From: Asterias rubens
Lineage: Eukaryota; Echinodermata; Asteroidea; Forcipulatida; Asteriidae
DNA length: 64,000 bases
Assembly: GCF_902459465.1 (NCBI RefSeq)
Contig: NC_047082.1
Span: forward strand, 10,290,545 to 10,354,544
Direction: 5' to 3'
Of the stretch, positions 23,281-38,487 are shown piece by piece. The notes under the pieces are model-generated. The model saw nothing but the letters and a program-made list of their open reading frames with translations. It searched no databases and was not told the origin of the DNA. Position 1 is the stretch's first letter; the number at the start of each line of letters is the position of its first letter. A program made the translations under genes and the position numbers.

Positions 23281-23632
23281 TGTACTTATAAAATTTGACA
23301 CTGTATTATTCAATATAAAAACAAATCTCTAACATTAAATAAAATTGACAATTTATTTATTTTCAAAATAGATCTAGACTCTTTAAATTACCTTTTTTAC
23401 TACAATATGTGTCTTCGAATCAATGTTTTTTTATACAAAAATAGCAAACACCCCCGTATAAAGTTTGGCGGAGTCTTGAGTCACCCACATCAGCACACAC
23501 ACCATACCTTGCACCTTTGTTTGTGTACTGGGATGGCGCGGCCGGGCCGGGGTGGGGGGGGGGGGCACCAGCCAGCCACGTCGAGCTACGTATTATAAAA
23601 AACCATAAAAAACAAAGAGGAATGTCATAAAC
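23281..23632. other. Intergenic AT-rich DNA with a G run
   Basis: No gene seen between the RRM2 promoter and the Tc1-like element. A G-rich run sits at 23543-23568. Confidence 0.5.
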
Positions 23633-24758
23633 TAAACTGCGCCAATAAAGTATCTAAACACTTACAAATGGTCAGATTTATCGGAACCTGAAATAGTCTA
23701 CAAAAAATTAATTGTTCGTTTCTATTCACCGTTAATTTCTGCACATTTTGACACATCTTGTGTTGCGCTACGATGTTGTTTGGTGGATTTATGGACACTT
23801 GAGTGGCTTGAGGTCGAATTTCAAAAGTTGCAAAAGCCCCTATTCACCCCAATTCCAGAAGGGAACTCACATAAGCATCACACTCAGACAAAATCAAGAC
23901 AAAAGACACAAACTCGTTTCGTTTATATGACCATGACATTAATTGCCGTATATTTAACTTTAAAACTGCTGATATCCTGTCCCCCATTCTTGGTGTGTCC
24001 TCCATCACACTGTCCTGAACGCCAAGGAGTCGTCTTCACATACTCTCAATGAGACCTCTGATCTGTCCCTGGTCAATCCCCTGCCATTTACCGATCAGGA
24101 TGCGTCGCAATCCCTCAAGAGTGGTGTCAGGCTTGGTGGACTTGTTCACTTTCTTCTGCTGCAGAAGTAACCACGGACGGCCACTCATTGGCAGGTCGTC
24201 CACATTTCCCTGAGCTTGGTAGCGATTCCACCATTTACTGACCGTCTCTGGTGACGTTGTTACCTGATGACCTGCAGCTTGCATCGACGTACCGGCTTCT
24301 ATCAAACCAACGATCCGTCCTCTTTCCTGTTTGGTCATTTGAGCCATCTTATCTTGAAACACCTTTCCTTGCTTATCATTGTTGTATGCCTCCCATCTTT
24401 GACCCCTTTGCTTGGTTACTGACAACTATTGCTGATGTTCATCGCAAACGATTTATCCAACACGCGACCAAAAAAAAAATCATTTTTAAAAGGCGGGCAA
24501 AAGAAACACTGATCTTACTCGTCACAATACAACGATTTAGCTTGAATAGGGGCTTTTGCAACTTTTGAAATTCGACCTTAAGCCACTCAAGTGCCCGTAA
24601 ATCCACCAAACAACATCGTATAGCGCAACACAAGATGTGTCAAAATGTGCAGAAATTAACGGTGACTCGAAATGAATAATTATTTTTTGGCATACTATTT
24701 CAGGTTCCGATATATCTGACCATTTGTAAGTGTTTAGATACTTTATTGGCGCAGTTTA
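23633..24758. mobile_element. Internally deleted Tc1-like transposon with long inverted repeats
   Basis: Outer ends TAAACTGCGCCAATAAAGTA and TACTTTATTGGCGCAGTTTA are inverted repeats with TA at both edges. Pairing of the arms continues for roughly 210 bases (23633-23850 with 24545-24758), including GTTGTTTGGTGGATTTA. Between them is a shortened transposase gene on the minus strand. The long inverted-repeat design is known in several Tc1/mariner groups. At about 1.1 kb it is shorter than autonomous relatives. Confidence 0.9.
24036..24425 (-). pseudogene. Tc1-like transposase, catalytic core deleted
   Basis: The frame reads a helix-turn-helix N-terminus (MTKQERGRIVGLIEAG ... SKWWNRYQAQGNVDDLPMSG, with the usual S-G-R-P) and then jumps to the C-terminal tail of the same family (LEGLRRILIGKWQGID ... 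LIESM). The central region with the Asp-Asp-Asp/Glu catalytic residues is missing, and a TGA interrupts the tail after LIESM, with RRLLGVQ readable beyond. Such a product could bind DNA at most. Confidence 0.8.
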
Positions 24759-25850
24759 TTAATGTTTGCAATGTCGACATAAGCAGCTAGCAGCTACCAA
24801 TATTATTACGTTGTTTAAATTATGACAAGAGTCGACTTCACTATGTCGACATTACTAGCTGCATGTGAAAAAGCTGGTAAAAAAATGAAAACAAACTACG
24901 TATGCGGTTTTAGATTATTTCATTAGAAACTCCCTGTAACCATTCTACCTCCATGCTGTAACAAGCCAAATATTACACTATGGACTTGAACCCCATGGTA
25001 CGTGAATGACCAGAAATGGGATAGATGGATATATAGTGGTATTCACCATAGAGGATTTCTCTATACGATTTAACACACCTCGATCCATCCCCAGCATCAA
25101 AATATGAAATAAGAGGATGTAAACTTTTTAATTTAACATTAAAAATCCATATTTCGCATTCACACAATTTTGAAATATTGAAGAAAAGAAATTTTAAGAA
25201 TTAAGAAAAAATAAAAATAAAATAGCACACTTCATCATGAACATCCTTTCCTTTGTAGCTAGTAGTAAAACACCTAATTTATCCGTTTCTAAAAATTGAA
25301 GCAATTTGAAAAGCAAGTTTTTACCCAGCCATTTCCCCCCCCCCCTTTTTTTGTTTTACTTGTGTGTCCACAGACATAAATACCACAGTGGTCCTTTCTA
25401 CTGCCCGTGGGCACCACACAGTGTACACGCGCATACAGAGTCTTGTCATCCAGCCGCAAAAAAAAAACAAATTGAGCATGTTTTTCAACAACTGCGGGCG
25501 CTTTGCCAATCAACTTTTTGTTGATATGGAAACAGTAAATTCATCCGCGTACAATTTAATACAATTTTAACCATATATAATCACACACAGACAAACAGAC
25601 TGTTACCAAAATGTCACTTATCAAATTAGCAAAATAATTGCAAAATTGTAGATTTTAAACGATTCAACGACTACATAAACGACACAACCTTTGAAAAAAT
25701 AGTTCCTCTGCGTAGCAACATTTGTATTGAACGAGTGTGGCTGGCAGTGCACAGGCATTGTATTATTTGTAAACACGTTTGCGTTTAGTCTCTTGCGGAC
25801 GGTGGAACATGTTCTGATTTTTCTATTTTATCAAATTCTTAATTGAAATT
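24759..25850. other. Intergenic and probable STPG1 5' region
   Basis: No gene seen. An RFX half-site AGCAAC lies at 25714-25719, but the other half of an X-box is not convincing. Overlapping short open frames at 25289-25570 are on both strands and lack any family signature. Confidence 0.4.
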
Positions 25851-28800
25851 ATGGCTGACAGTGTGCAGACATTAGAGCCCGGTTACCGGAGATCTGTCGG
25901 TGGAGGGAGACCTGGTAGACTTCATAAAGGTAAGTTTTGAAAGCAGTTTAACAATTTAATATTTATTGTATTTTTATTTTATATTATAACACTTTTTTAA
26001 TATTGATCAGAACTTAATCTAATTCGTGATAAAACCAAAATTGTTGAAAAAGGTGCCCCACCCGCCGGATAATCTTCCGCACGTCGCCACCAATTTATCC
26101 GCCGTTATTTAACTCCAAAACCACAGAATTGTTTTCTTACCTGAGAAGAAGGGTTACCGCATATTATACTTTTTCACTCATTTTTAATTTAAAAAACAAA
26201 AACAAAGCAAAGGAATGGAATGGATGATGGAATTGATGGAACATTTTTGCTGTTGACATTGTTCGTACAAATTATAGTGTAGGTTTTGAATACTTCTTAC
26301 TTGCAGTATTTTTTCTAAATCTTCATATTTTTAAAAAGTCTTTGCCATGCTTGACCCTTTGTCTTTAGTTACAGTAGAGAGTCATGAGAGTCGCTATAAT
26401 AAGTGTTACTGTTGAATAATAATAAAATAATTCTCTTGATTTATTCTGTTCTTTGAATCTTTTCAGGACCGGGTGTTGTAGCAGCAACTTCTTCAATACC
26501 AACAAAGTATCAAACCATAGTAACATCAAATGCTGATAAAAAGGGTTTTGGGGGAACGACTAAACGGTTCAACCATGATTTAAACACTGTAAGTAGAGGA
26601 GTTCAGGATCGGATTAACCCTGGGCCAGTTTCATATTGCTGCTTATTTGTCTGTAAGCATATTTGCGTGCCAACTACAGCCACAAATTTTGCTTTATTTT
26701 GCAGCTGCAGTAATTGCAAAGTACATTTTCACCTGTTTGGACTTTATAACTTTAAAACACTTTGTTATTATTTTCCTTATAATCGTGAATATGTCACTTG
26801 TGGTATTGTTCCTGTGTTTTATGCATGACTCTGTATATTAATTTGCTCTGTTTCATTTTGCAGCTGTCAGTATTTGCAAAATACACTTCACCTGTTTTGA
26901 CTTTACAACTTTGTAACACTTTGTTATTATTTTCCTGTTAAAATTGTGAACATGTCACTTGTGGTATTGTTCCTGTGTTTTATGCATGACTCTGTATATT
27001 AATTTGCTCTGTTTCATTTTGCAGCTGTCAGTATTTGCAAAATACACTTAACCTGTTTTGACTTTATAACTTTGTAACACTTTGTTATTATTTTTCTTAA
27101 AATTGTGAACATGTCACTTGTGGTATTGTATCTGTGTTTTATGCATGACTCTGTTTAAAAATTTTAGTTCAGTATTTGTAGTTCAGGATTTTAATATTTA
27201 TAATTCAGTTATCATACTGCTTTGATTCTGCTCCTTAAGACTTTGCTTTTCTTAGAATTAGGCCTAAACATTTGTATTTTGGGTTTTCTTGTTTCAATTT
27301 GATAATTTTTAATGTTCTGTGCTTTGCTCATTATTATATCACAATCTATTTCTAATTGTTATACCTTTATTCAAATTACATGTGAGTGTTTCCTTTTTTT
27401 TTAAATGGACTTGCTAATTCATGTGTTTTATGGATATTATTATAAATTAATTTGATTGTTAAAGGCTTCAAATGAAGATGATATTTAATTACACCTTACA
27501 GAACGCCAATCCAGGGCCGGGTTCCTATGGAAATCTCAGAGTTGCGGTTGATAAGACAAGTTCATCGCTATCAAAGAAGGGACTAGGCGTTGGCTTTGTG
27601 TCAAAGGTAAGGACTTTTAAGATATTGTTTGACTAGTATAGACCTGGGCCCAATTTCATAGAGCTGCTTAAGCACAAAATTATGCTTAAGCAAAAAAATC
27701 CTTGCTTAGTAAAATCAGATTACCGGCCAAGACTCCACACAATTGTTATGCTAAGTAAACAACAGCTAAATACCAGCCACAAGCAAAGTATATAGCATGA
27801 CATTTTTGCTAGTAACATGTGAAAAATAAGCGAGCTATTTTCATGCTTAAGCAAATTTTTGGCTTAGCAGCTCTATGTAATTGGCCCCTGGTTATAGGCA
27901 GTTACAGGTTATATGGCTTCTGAATGGCAACCCTGAACAAACTTATTGACAAAATAGGGAGACCACCAGCATAGGGCTAGATAGCTCAGTTGGTAGAGTG
28001 CCAAATATTAATCTGGAGGTAACAGGTTCAAGTCCCCCTCGAGTTTTATTTTCTTTGTTCAATGCAAAGTCATTAAAAAATGTACCCAGTCCTTTTCCCC
28101 TTGTCGTTTACTACTTAGTTATTCACATCGTCATTTTTTGAACAGGTGCGTAGAATACCTCGAAATAAAGGCACCCCAGGCCCAGGATCGGCGGCCTACA
28201 ATCTACCTAGTCTACTCCGTACTCAGTCAGATCACAACCAGGCGTCGGTATCCAGCTCCTTCCATAAACCCATTGCTGTTGTTCAGGACAAGAGAGGTAG
28301 TCAACCAGCTCCTAACCAATACCACGTAAGTCATTTTCACCCCCAGTGTGCACACACCACTGCAATAGAATTCAGTGCCCAATTTCAAAAAGTAGCTTAG
28401 CACACAAATTATGCTTACCAGAACAAGGTTACCAGCCAAACTAACCTGGTGTATGTACAATTTTTGACTGGTATACTGCTTATTTCTGCTAAGCAGAAAA
28501 TGTTTACACAATTTTGTTTGCTTAAGCAGCTCCATGAAATTCTGCTGAGGAAAATGATGAGCCCTGTGTACTGGAGTCTGTGTCCTGGGTACAATTTTAA
28601 AGAGCTTTCAAAGATTTTTCGAAGTATCAGTAGTACATGTGTGTTATGTCATTTTGTTATACATATTTCAACCTCAGCCCAAGATGAATAACTTGCATTC
28701 TTTGTGTTCTTGTTATTGGTCGTGTTGAAAAAAAGTGGTTTATAAATTGATTGAATGATTATTTTTATTTTCCCACCATAGATATCAGACGACATACTGC

Positions 28801-31800
28801 ATAAAAATCATGGCAGCCAGTTTCAAGCATCCTTCAAATCCACAACAAAAAGGGTTGACTTCCAAGGCCCTCGGACACTAGCCCCAGCTCCTTGTAAGTG
28901 ATGAATCTCTTTCTGATTTTTGTTTTCTAAATGTATTTAAACATGATCCGTTTAGATTTTTGTAAAGTTTCGTTGAAAATTATTTTCTTACTTGAGAGCT
29001 CTAAGGCTTTTTGCTAGGATACAGGCTTCGAAATAACCCACGACACACGCAGCGTGCCCTTTGAGCAGTTGCAATACAAATTTACATTTTCCTCATAGAA
29101 GTTCCCCTTTACTTGATTCAAAACCTGAGGATCCTTTCTATAAGTTTTCACAGCTGTAATCTCTAAGTATTTTGAACGGTTACTGTACAGTGAAATTTGA
29201 ATTCCTACTGGACCACAGCATTTTGTATTGAAAAAAATCTTTTCTAATTTGTTCTTTCTTTGTGTATGCAGGCCAGTACAATATTAACGACTCCCTCACA
29301 AAAGAGTCATCCAAAGCAACAACAAGCAGCTTCAAGTCAACAACGAAACGGCAAATGGCTGTCTCCCCAGCAGATGTAAGTTGAAAAACAGCTGCTTAGC
29401 AGGAAACAGCGTGATAAAGCTGCTTAGCAGGAAATACTGCTTAACAAATATCTTCAATGCAAAAATCTAACCTTTTAATGAAATGTTGGTTGATAACCTG
29501 TTTTTGCTAAGCCATATTTACCTGTGTTGGCAGGTTTTCATGCTTACATGCTTTTTCGAAAGTGGGCCTTGGTATTTGTTCACATAGCACCAGGGAAGCT
29601 AAACGATCGCACCCATAATATTGCTTTTATTTGAACAAGCAATTAAAAACCATTTACCTAGTTTATTTATCTTTGTAACTTGATACTCAACAGAATTGTA
29701 AGAAATTATCGTACTCAAAAGTAAATGTTTGAAAATCTGTATTTGTTGTACTTTTTTAGAACCCAGGTCCAGGGCAGTACAGACCTCATGAACCAGTTGA
29801 AGACCCCGCCAACAAGTTGTTAATGCCGTAAGTTCAACCACTTTAAATTACACATCCATATAATTTACAGGCATTGAGTTGACAATTCTTCTCCTACCTG
29901 AAAACAAACCAATATTTCCAAGTCTGATGGGCAAATTCTAAAATCTCCCTGATTGTGGAAACTTTGTCCCTATGGTGCTGAATGTTATTTATAAACATCT
30001 CACTGATTGTTGTATGACATCTTCTGATTGCAAGATGCAGATCCTGATTACAATATCTATTTTAATTTTGTTTTACTTTTACCTGCTCTTAATAATCTTT
30101 ATATTTGTATATATATCTGTTAATTGTAATTTGTTATTCTTGTTGTCTACTGTTGTTATGCCTCTCTTGTATTTTCCTTCACAAAGGGAAGACAAATGTC
30201 ATGTTTTTTTTATTATGAAAATAAATATTTTTAATCTTGTTAAAGATTAAAAATATTTATTAATTAAAATTAATTAAACTTAATTTAATCTTTAAGCTGC
30301 AAATGCTGGCAAAGCTCTCTGCTGTAAGACTTTCCAACGGAAATGCCCTTTGCAAAATGAAAATGGCCTTGCCCTCTCAAACTTAAATTTCCATTTCTGT
30401 ATTTCCTCCATGCATAAAAATGTGTAAAACATAACAAGTGTTAAAACCTTTTGGAACAATATGCTTTGGGGGTCACCCTACCACACATGTGTGATAAGCA
30501 CTCTGGTGGGATTAGAACCCATGACCCTTGCATGAGTAAAACATGAGTAGTGTTATAATAGTGAAATAGTGTTACAACTCACTAGTAAATTTTTCTCTGA
30601 TACTATTTTGATTTAACACTGGTGTGTGTATTTACTCAATGTGTCGACTCTGGTGGGATTTGAACCCACAATTCTAGAGGAATTGCAACTTTCAAGAGAA
30701 AGGCTCTGATAACTATTCGTAAACTTGTGATTCAAATCAATAAAACTATGTATGTTGATTGTAATCAGTCATTGTGTTATTAAATAAATGCTTGTTAAAG
30801 TAAGTTTATTTTGCATTTATTTTAATGATTATTTTTGTTTTATTATTATGTAAAAAAATACTTCTTAAATCAATAAGTCATATTTTTACATTTGGATTAT
30901 TGAACGTGTCATTGAGCTCATATGAGTTATACAGGCTTAGAGTAATTAAAAAACTAAACAAATCAGGGTCTAATGTCATAGAGCTGCTTACCAGAACAGG
31001 GTTACCAGCCAAAATACCATGTCACATACAATTTGTTACTGGTATCCTTCCAAGCAAAACAAACTTAAGCAATATTTTCTGTTTAAGCACCTATATGAAA
31101 TTGGGCCCAGGTAAATTTCAAGCTGCCAAAACAGACGGCCCAAAATTATAAACGAACGTAAAATTAAAATTAAGAATTTGTTGATCCCTTTCAGGAGGAA
31201 ACACTACCTGTGTATATCGGCTCCTGCCATGCCCCTACCTCCCCCACTCCCAGAGCCTGGCCCAGGGAGCTATGAGCTCGTCAACTACAAGGGCCCCGCT
31301 AAACATTACATGTCCGGTGCAGCGTTCGTCTCGACAACGAGTAGATGGGTGGGAAATGTCCAGAAAACTGCTGATCACCCTGGCCCAGGTAAGTCAAATC
31401 AAACATGGTGGGATGTTAAAGACACTGGACACCTTCGGTAATTGTCATAGACCAGTCTTCTCACTTGGTGTATCGCAACATATGCACAAAATAACAAACC
31501 TGTGAAAATTTGATCTCAATTGGTTGTCAAAGTTGCGAGAGAATAATGAAAGAAAAAACACCCTTGTCGCACAAGGTGTGTGCTTTCAGATGCTTGATTT
31601 TAAAACCTCGCGTGTGCAGTCCCAATTAAGTTCAAATATTTTACTGAGATATTACTTCTTTCTCAAAAACTACAATCAGAGGGAGCCGTTTCTCACAATG
31701 TTTTATACTGTAAACAGCTCTCCATTGCTCGTTACCAAGTTAGTTTTTATGCTAACAATTGTTTTGAGTAATTACCAATGTGTCCAGTGCCTTTAAAGGG

Positions 31801-32189
31801 AGGGTACACCTCTGGTAATTACTTCATTTAATTAATATAATAACCATAAACAAAAGTTACTTGGTAAAAGGCATTTGAGAGCTGCTGATATTATAAAGCA
31901 TCGCTCAAAACGACACCTTTTAAAATAATATAGTTTTACTGAAAGAGGTAATTTCAAAATTATAATAAATTCAAATACGTTTATGAAACACAACACATGC
32001 CAATTCATGTTAAAACCCTTTCACCCAAATTAACTATGTATTTTAACTATTGAAGCATGTCTTTGATAATACATCAGTGCTAATGTTAAGACCTTTTTTT
32101 CTAAATCCATTGCAGCTACGTACAGACCAGAGACCGTAAGCAAAGGCCAGTCATTCCTCTACAACGCGCAGAAGAAATGGACATTATGA
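25851..32189 (+). CDS. STPG1: Sperm-tail PG-rich repeat protein 1
   Basis: Complete, nine exons: 25851-25929, 26467-26588, 27502-27606, 28146-28325, 28782-28893, 29272-29375, 29760-29827, 31195-31388, 32116-32189 (TGA). Phases join to 345 residues; human STPG1 (MAPO2) has 334. The hallmark is spaced Pro-Gly motifs: NPGPGSY, TPGPGSAAY, APCQY, NPGPGQY, EPGPGSY and HPGPATY, each leading a segment with basic and Ser/Thr-rich stretches such as SSFKSTTKR. Members of this repeat family are filamentous proteins of cilia and sperm flagella; STPG1 is also reported in apoptosis after DNA methylation damage. The ATG begins the frame in the first exon and fits known N-termini. It is followed at 2.6 kb by tektin-2 on the same strand. 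Intron 2 has a 160-bp tandem repeat. Confidence 0.93.
26685..27155 (+). repeat. 160-bp tandem repeat, three copies, each with an acceptor-like site
   Basis: Copies start near 26690, 26850 and 27010; CAGCTG lies at 26702, 26861 and 27022. Each copy carries TTCATTTTGCAGCTG, which looks like a 3' splice site, and TATGCATGACTCTGT. It fills most of STPG1 intron 2. Confidence 0.85.
27650..27893. mobile_element. Fold-back repeat R4 (CCCAATTTCATAGAGCTGC)
   Basis: Left CCCAATTTCATAGAGCTGCT and right AGCAGCTCTATGTAATTGG are inverted; the interior is built on AAGCA/TGCTT words. Other copies or parts: 5975-6165, 28376-28540, 29378-29560, 30965-31110, 33592-33812, 36060-36240, 40975-41190, 47809-48049. 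Confidence 0.75.
27974..28043 (+). pseudogene. tRNA-like sequence, probably SINE-derived
   Basis: TAGCTCAGTTGGTAGAGTG is a near-consensus A box and GGTTCAAGTCCCC a near-consensus B box at tRNA spacing. The acceptor ends (GGGCTAG and CCTCGAG) do not pair and the anticodon arm has a mismatch, so I read it as a tRNA pseudogene or SINE head rather than a working tRNA. It lies in STPG1 intron 3. Confidence 0.45.
31416..31796. mobile_element. TTAA element R1 in STPG1 intron 8
   Basis: TTAAAGACACTGGACACC at the left and TGTCCAGTGCCTTTAA at the right, 28 bases past the exon 8 donor. A second R1-like half element (AGGGAGGGTACACCTCTGG) starts at its right TTAA and runs to about 32060. Confidence 0.8.
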
Positions 32190-32775
32190 TTGCTGTCAAT
32201 CATTTATGTTATTATTTTGATATTATTTCAGAGTGAAGGGTTGCACTGGTGGGTGGGGGGGGGGGATTCGTAGGTCACTGTATTTAGGGATGAGAAATTG
32301 CAGACTTTTATCTGAATTCAGACTTCAGTCATTCAGTATCTGCTTTGTGACGTAAACAGCTGTTGTTTTCTTCCGATATTAAACCCTGCTTTTTTAAACC
32401 CTTTTGAGGATACTGTTCCAAGAAGCTCTTACAAATTTATATTTTGAAAGGGGTTAATTTAAGGTTGGAAAGCCATCATTTCAAAATACCTCCTAAAATT
32501 TAGATCATAAGTAACATACTTTTGTTTAGTTAGGAGTGACTCTCATTCCTGCTCTATACACAATGGTTGATGACTATTTTTGCACATTTTAGGCGACGCA
32601 GCGTTATGTCAAAATACATTTCTATTACAAATTTCCTCTATTTCTATCAATTCCATCCATGGTGCTTTGACCTTACAAAAGTTTTAGTTGTTTCCATAAA
32701 CAGTTAATAAAACACTTCATAAAACTGTTGTGCTGTACTTAACAATAAGTTGTACATTATGTAAATAAAAATATT
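32190..32775 (+). terminator. STPG1 3' untranslated region and poly(A) signals
   Basis: After the stop, AATAAA occurs at 32706-32711 and 32764-32769, with T/G-rich sequence following. Either could be the main signal. A G run lies at 32255-32266. Confidence 0.5.
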
Positions 32776-33591
32776 ACAAGAAAAGTTTTATTTATTAATG
32801 TAAATACAATAATCTTTGTTTCTACAATAAATTGTATATTTTGACGATTTTGACATTAAAAATTGTATTTCATTATCACTGACTTGTATAGCCATTGTGT
32901 TTGTTTTTGTTTGTCTCAACTTGTGAAATGATATTAAATTTACCATTTGCGAACAGATTGTTAAATATATTTAAGTGTAAAATATTTTGAAATAGCAAAA
33001 TGTCACTTGTTGATGATTCTTTTATTAAAAAACCCCAAATCGTATTAGATTTGATTATTATTTGTTTGTAAAGCTTGAACAAAATACATGTATGATAGTG
33101 TCACTATATAAGCAGAATAGCAGGCTGGCCGGTAAAACATAAAGGAGACCAACAAACTGTTATCTTTGGGCTTGAATACAGGAAAACTTATTTAGATCTG
33201 TGTGACAATACAAAGGTGTCCAGTGAGGTTCAGAGGCGAGCAAGCACTATAAGAGAAGTAGCAGAAACAGATAGAAGACTGGATCAGGCCACAGTGCAAG
33301 ATTTCGCACTGGGCTAACTAGGAGTATCTTTAGAAGAAAGCAGACTAGAGAAAAATGATGTACATGTATAGGTGAAAAAAAAAATGATTATACACATTGG
33401 TCAGTGTGACATGGTCAATGAGGGTGGCCAGAGGCCATAAAATAAACACATAAATTGATAAAGTCACAGATAGCCTGTCTGGACATGGGTTGTGAGCCTG
33501 GGTTGGTGGAAATGAGGCACAACAAAATACAAGCTTACAATTGGTCTTTATTTTACATGGTTAACTTTGTCAAATTGACGTAAACTAAGCA

Positions 33592-33812
33592 GAGCCCAAT
33601 TTCATTTGCTAAGCATGGAATTTCTTCCTTGATAAAAACAGGATTACCAACCAAATTTCCATTTGTTGCATTTTGCTTGTTACTGGTATTTAGCTGTTGT
33701 TTGCTTATCCTGAAAATCACGTGGAAATTATAATGGTAATCCTGTTTTTATCAAGGAAGAAATTTCATGCTTAGCAAATACTTGTGCTTAGCAGCTCTAT
33801 GAAATTGGGCCC
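33592..33812. mobile_element. Fold-back repeat R4, near-perfect hairpin
   Basis: GAAATTTCTTCCTTGATAAA-type arms pair: GGAATTTCTTCCTTGATAAA at the left against TTTATCAAGGAAGAAATTTC at the right, with an ACAAGCAAAATG-region loop. Sits between STPG1 and the tektin gene. Confidence 0.8.
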
Positions 33813-34126
33813 TGGTAACGGACCGAATACTTAAATGTCGATCAGTTGACTAGAAAATACTGTTCATATAATACAGAAACTGGAGGCGATAATATTGTTC
33901 TTCACGATGCCGCCAATAAGTAAAAACAGCAGACGACACCAGTATGTTGTTTTAGCGCCACCAACGATGATTGTCCAGGCCTCATAACAGCTTGCGGTTT
34001 CTATGGCACCGGTGCAACGCCCTCCACCTTACCACCAAACGGGCCTTTCATTGGTCCAGTAGCGCTGAATGGAGTCTAATTAGCAAATCAAAGGCGCTGT
34101 TGTAATGTGAGTTGGTGATGTGTTGT

Positions 34127-34139
34127 GTTGCTTAGTAAC
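34127..34139 (+). promoter_or_regulatory. X-box (RFX site) upstream of tektin-2
   Basis: GTTGCTTAGTAAC is two inverted half-sites, GTTGCT and AGTAAC, one base apart, matching the imperfect palindrome bound by RFX factors (GTTRCY ... RGYAAC). RFX factors drive cilia genes across animals. It lies about 210 bases before the end of the inferred 5' untranslated exon of the tektin gene. Confidence 0.65.
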
Positions 34140-34199
34140 AAGCATATGGGCAGTGTGTTTAGGCCAGCCGCACATCATAAACACGCGTAAATCACATTA

Positions 34200-34348
34200 G
34201 CAGTAGTGCAGCATTGCAAGGAGGCTCAACAGGATAACGGTGGCTAAACCAAAACCAAACCAAACCGAACCACAAACTCAGACATTCAGCTTTGGTTTGC
34301 ATCCTTTGAAGAACACACGATTTGTTCTAGTCCTTTCAATTTTTGAGG
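34200..34348 (+). other. Inferred 5' untranslated exon of tektin-2
   Basis: A donor GTAAGTATCC begins at 34349, and an acceptor (CCGAACAG) ends at 34785, 21 bases before the tektin ATG. This suggests one intron in the 5' untranslated region. The start of the exon is not defined by the sequence. Confidence 0.45.
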
Positions 34349-34806
34349 GTAAGTATCCTGTTTTTGTAAATAGATTATAATAATAATTAATCAGAAGTAA
34401 AAATAAAATATAAAAATAAAATAAAGCTTTAATTTTAAAAGTTCTTTAAAAAGGCTGAACATAAACTGTTTTAGGTTGCCGTATTTGTTGATTATAAATG
34501 CTTTTATTTATAGAGACTTTTTTATATAAAATGAGTGAGGAGATTGGGTTAGAAAGTTGGAACATTATCATTTTGTATGAAAGTTGATTAGACCATGGAG
34601 GAATAACATGTGTGGAAAACAGCAGTCCTGAAATAGTGAAACAGAAAACAACATTTTGACTTGAGCCTTCCAAAAGTTCCATTATTAATATTATGCTACA
34701 CAACTTTGTTTTAATTTGATGAATCGTGTTAGTGTTTTACAAGTCTGCCAAATGCTAAATTATCCAAACTTCTTTTTCCGAACAGGTTATCTGAAAATCA
34801 CCAACC

Positions 34807-38074
<3,268 letters not shown>

Positions 38075-38320
38075 GGGTCTTGTTTGGTTCAAAGGGTTGG
38101 GGAAGGGGGGGGGGGGGACATTTCAGTATTACATACACTGTAGGAAGGGTATATCATTCAATTTATGAAGCAATTTCTGAGCAATGATGTTATGAACAGA
38201 GGGCTTGCAGGCCTGGAATTTCATATTGGAGTGCTCGGCCATTTCCATTTTTTAAAAAGAACAAGAGCAGCGGAGGCCATAGCCTCTGTGAAATTCCAGG
38301 ACTGGGCTTGTCTCTTTGAT

Positions 38321-38487
38321 TAAAGGCCCGGTCCCACTGCAACGATAACTACGCCAAGAGAATGCATTCTATTGGTTGAATGGGCGAATGCGTATTCTGC
38401 GTGGAGCGATTCAACCAATAGAACGCGTTCTCTTTGCGTCGTGATCGTTATCGTTCTCGTTATCGCTGCAGTGGGACCGGGCCTTTA
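38321..38487. mobile_element. MITE with AAAGGCCCGGTCCCACTGC ends
   Basis: Left TAAAGGCCCGGTCCCACTGC and right GCAGTGGGACCGGGCCTTTA are perfect 20-bp inverted repeats including TA at the edges; inner arms ATTCTATTGGTTGAAT and ATTCAACCAATAGAAC pair too. It lies in the tektin-2 3' region. A half copy (GTTCTTTGGATTCAACGAG, GGTTGAATGAGCG) is at 39650-39730. Confidence 0.85.

Noticed and set aside
25714-25719. X-box for STPG1
   Set aside because: Only one half-site AGCAAC; the preceding bases do not match the other half.
27974-28043. Functional tRNA gene
   Set aside because: A and B boxes are good but acceptor ends do not pair and the anticodon arm is imperfect; more like a SINE head.
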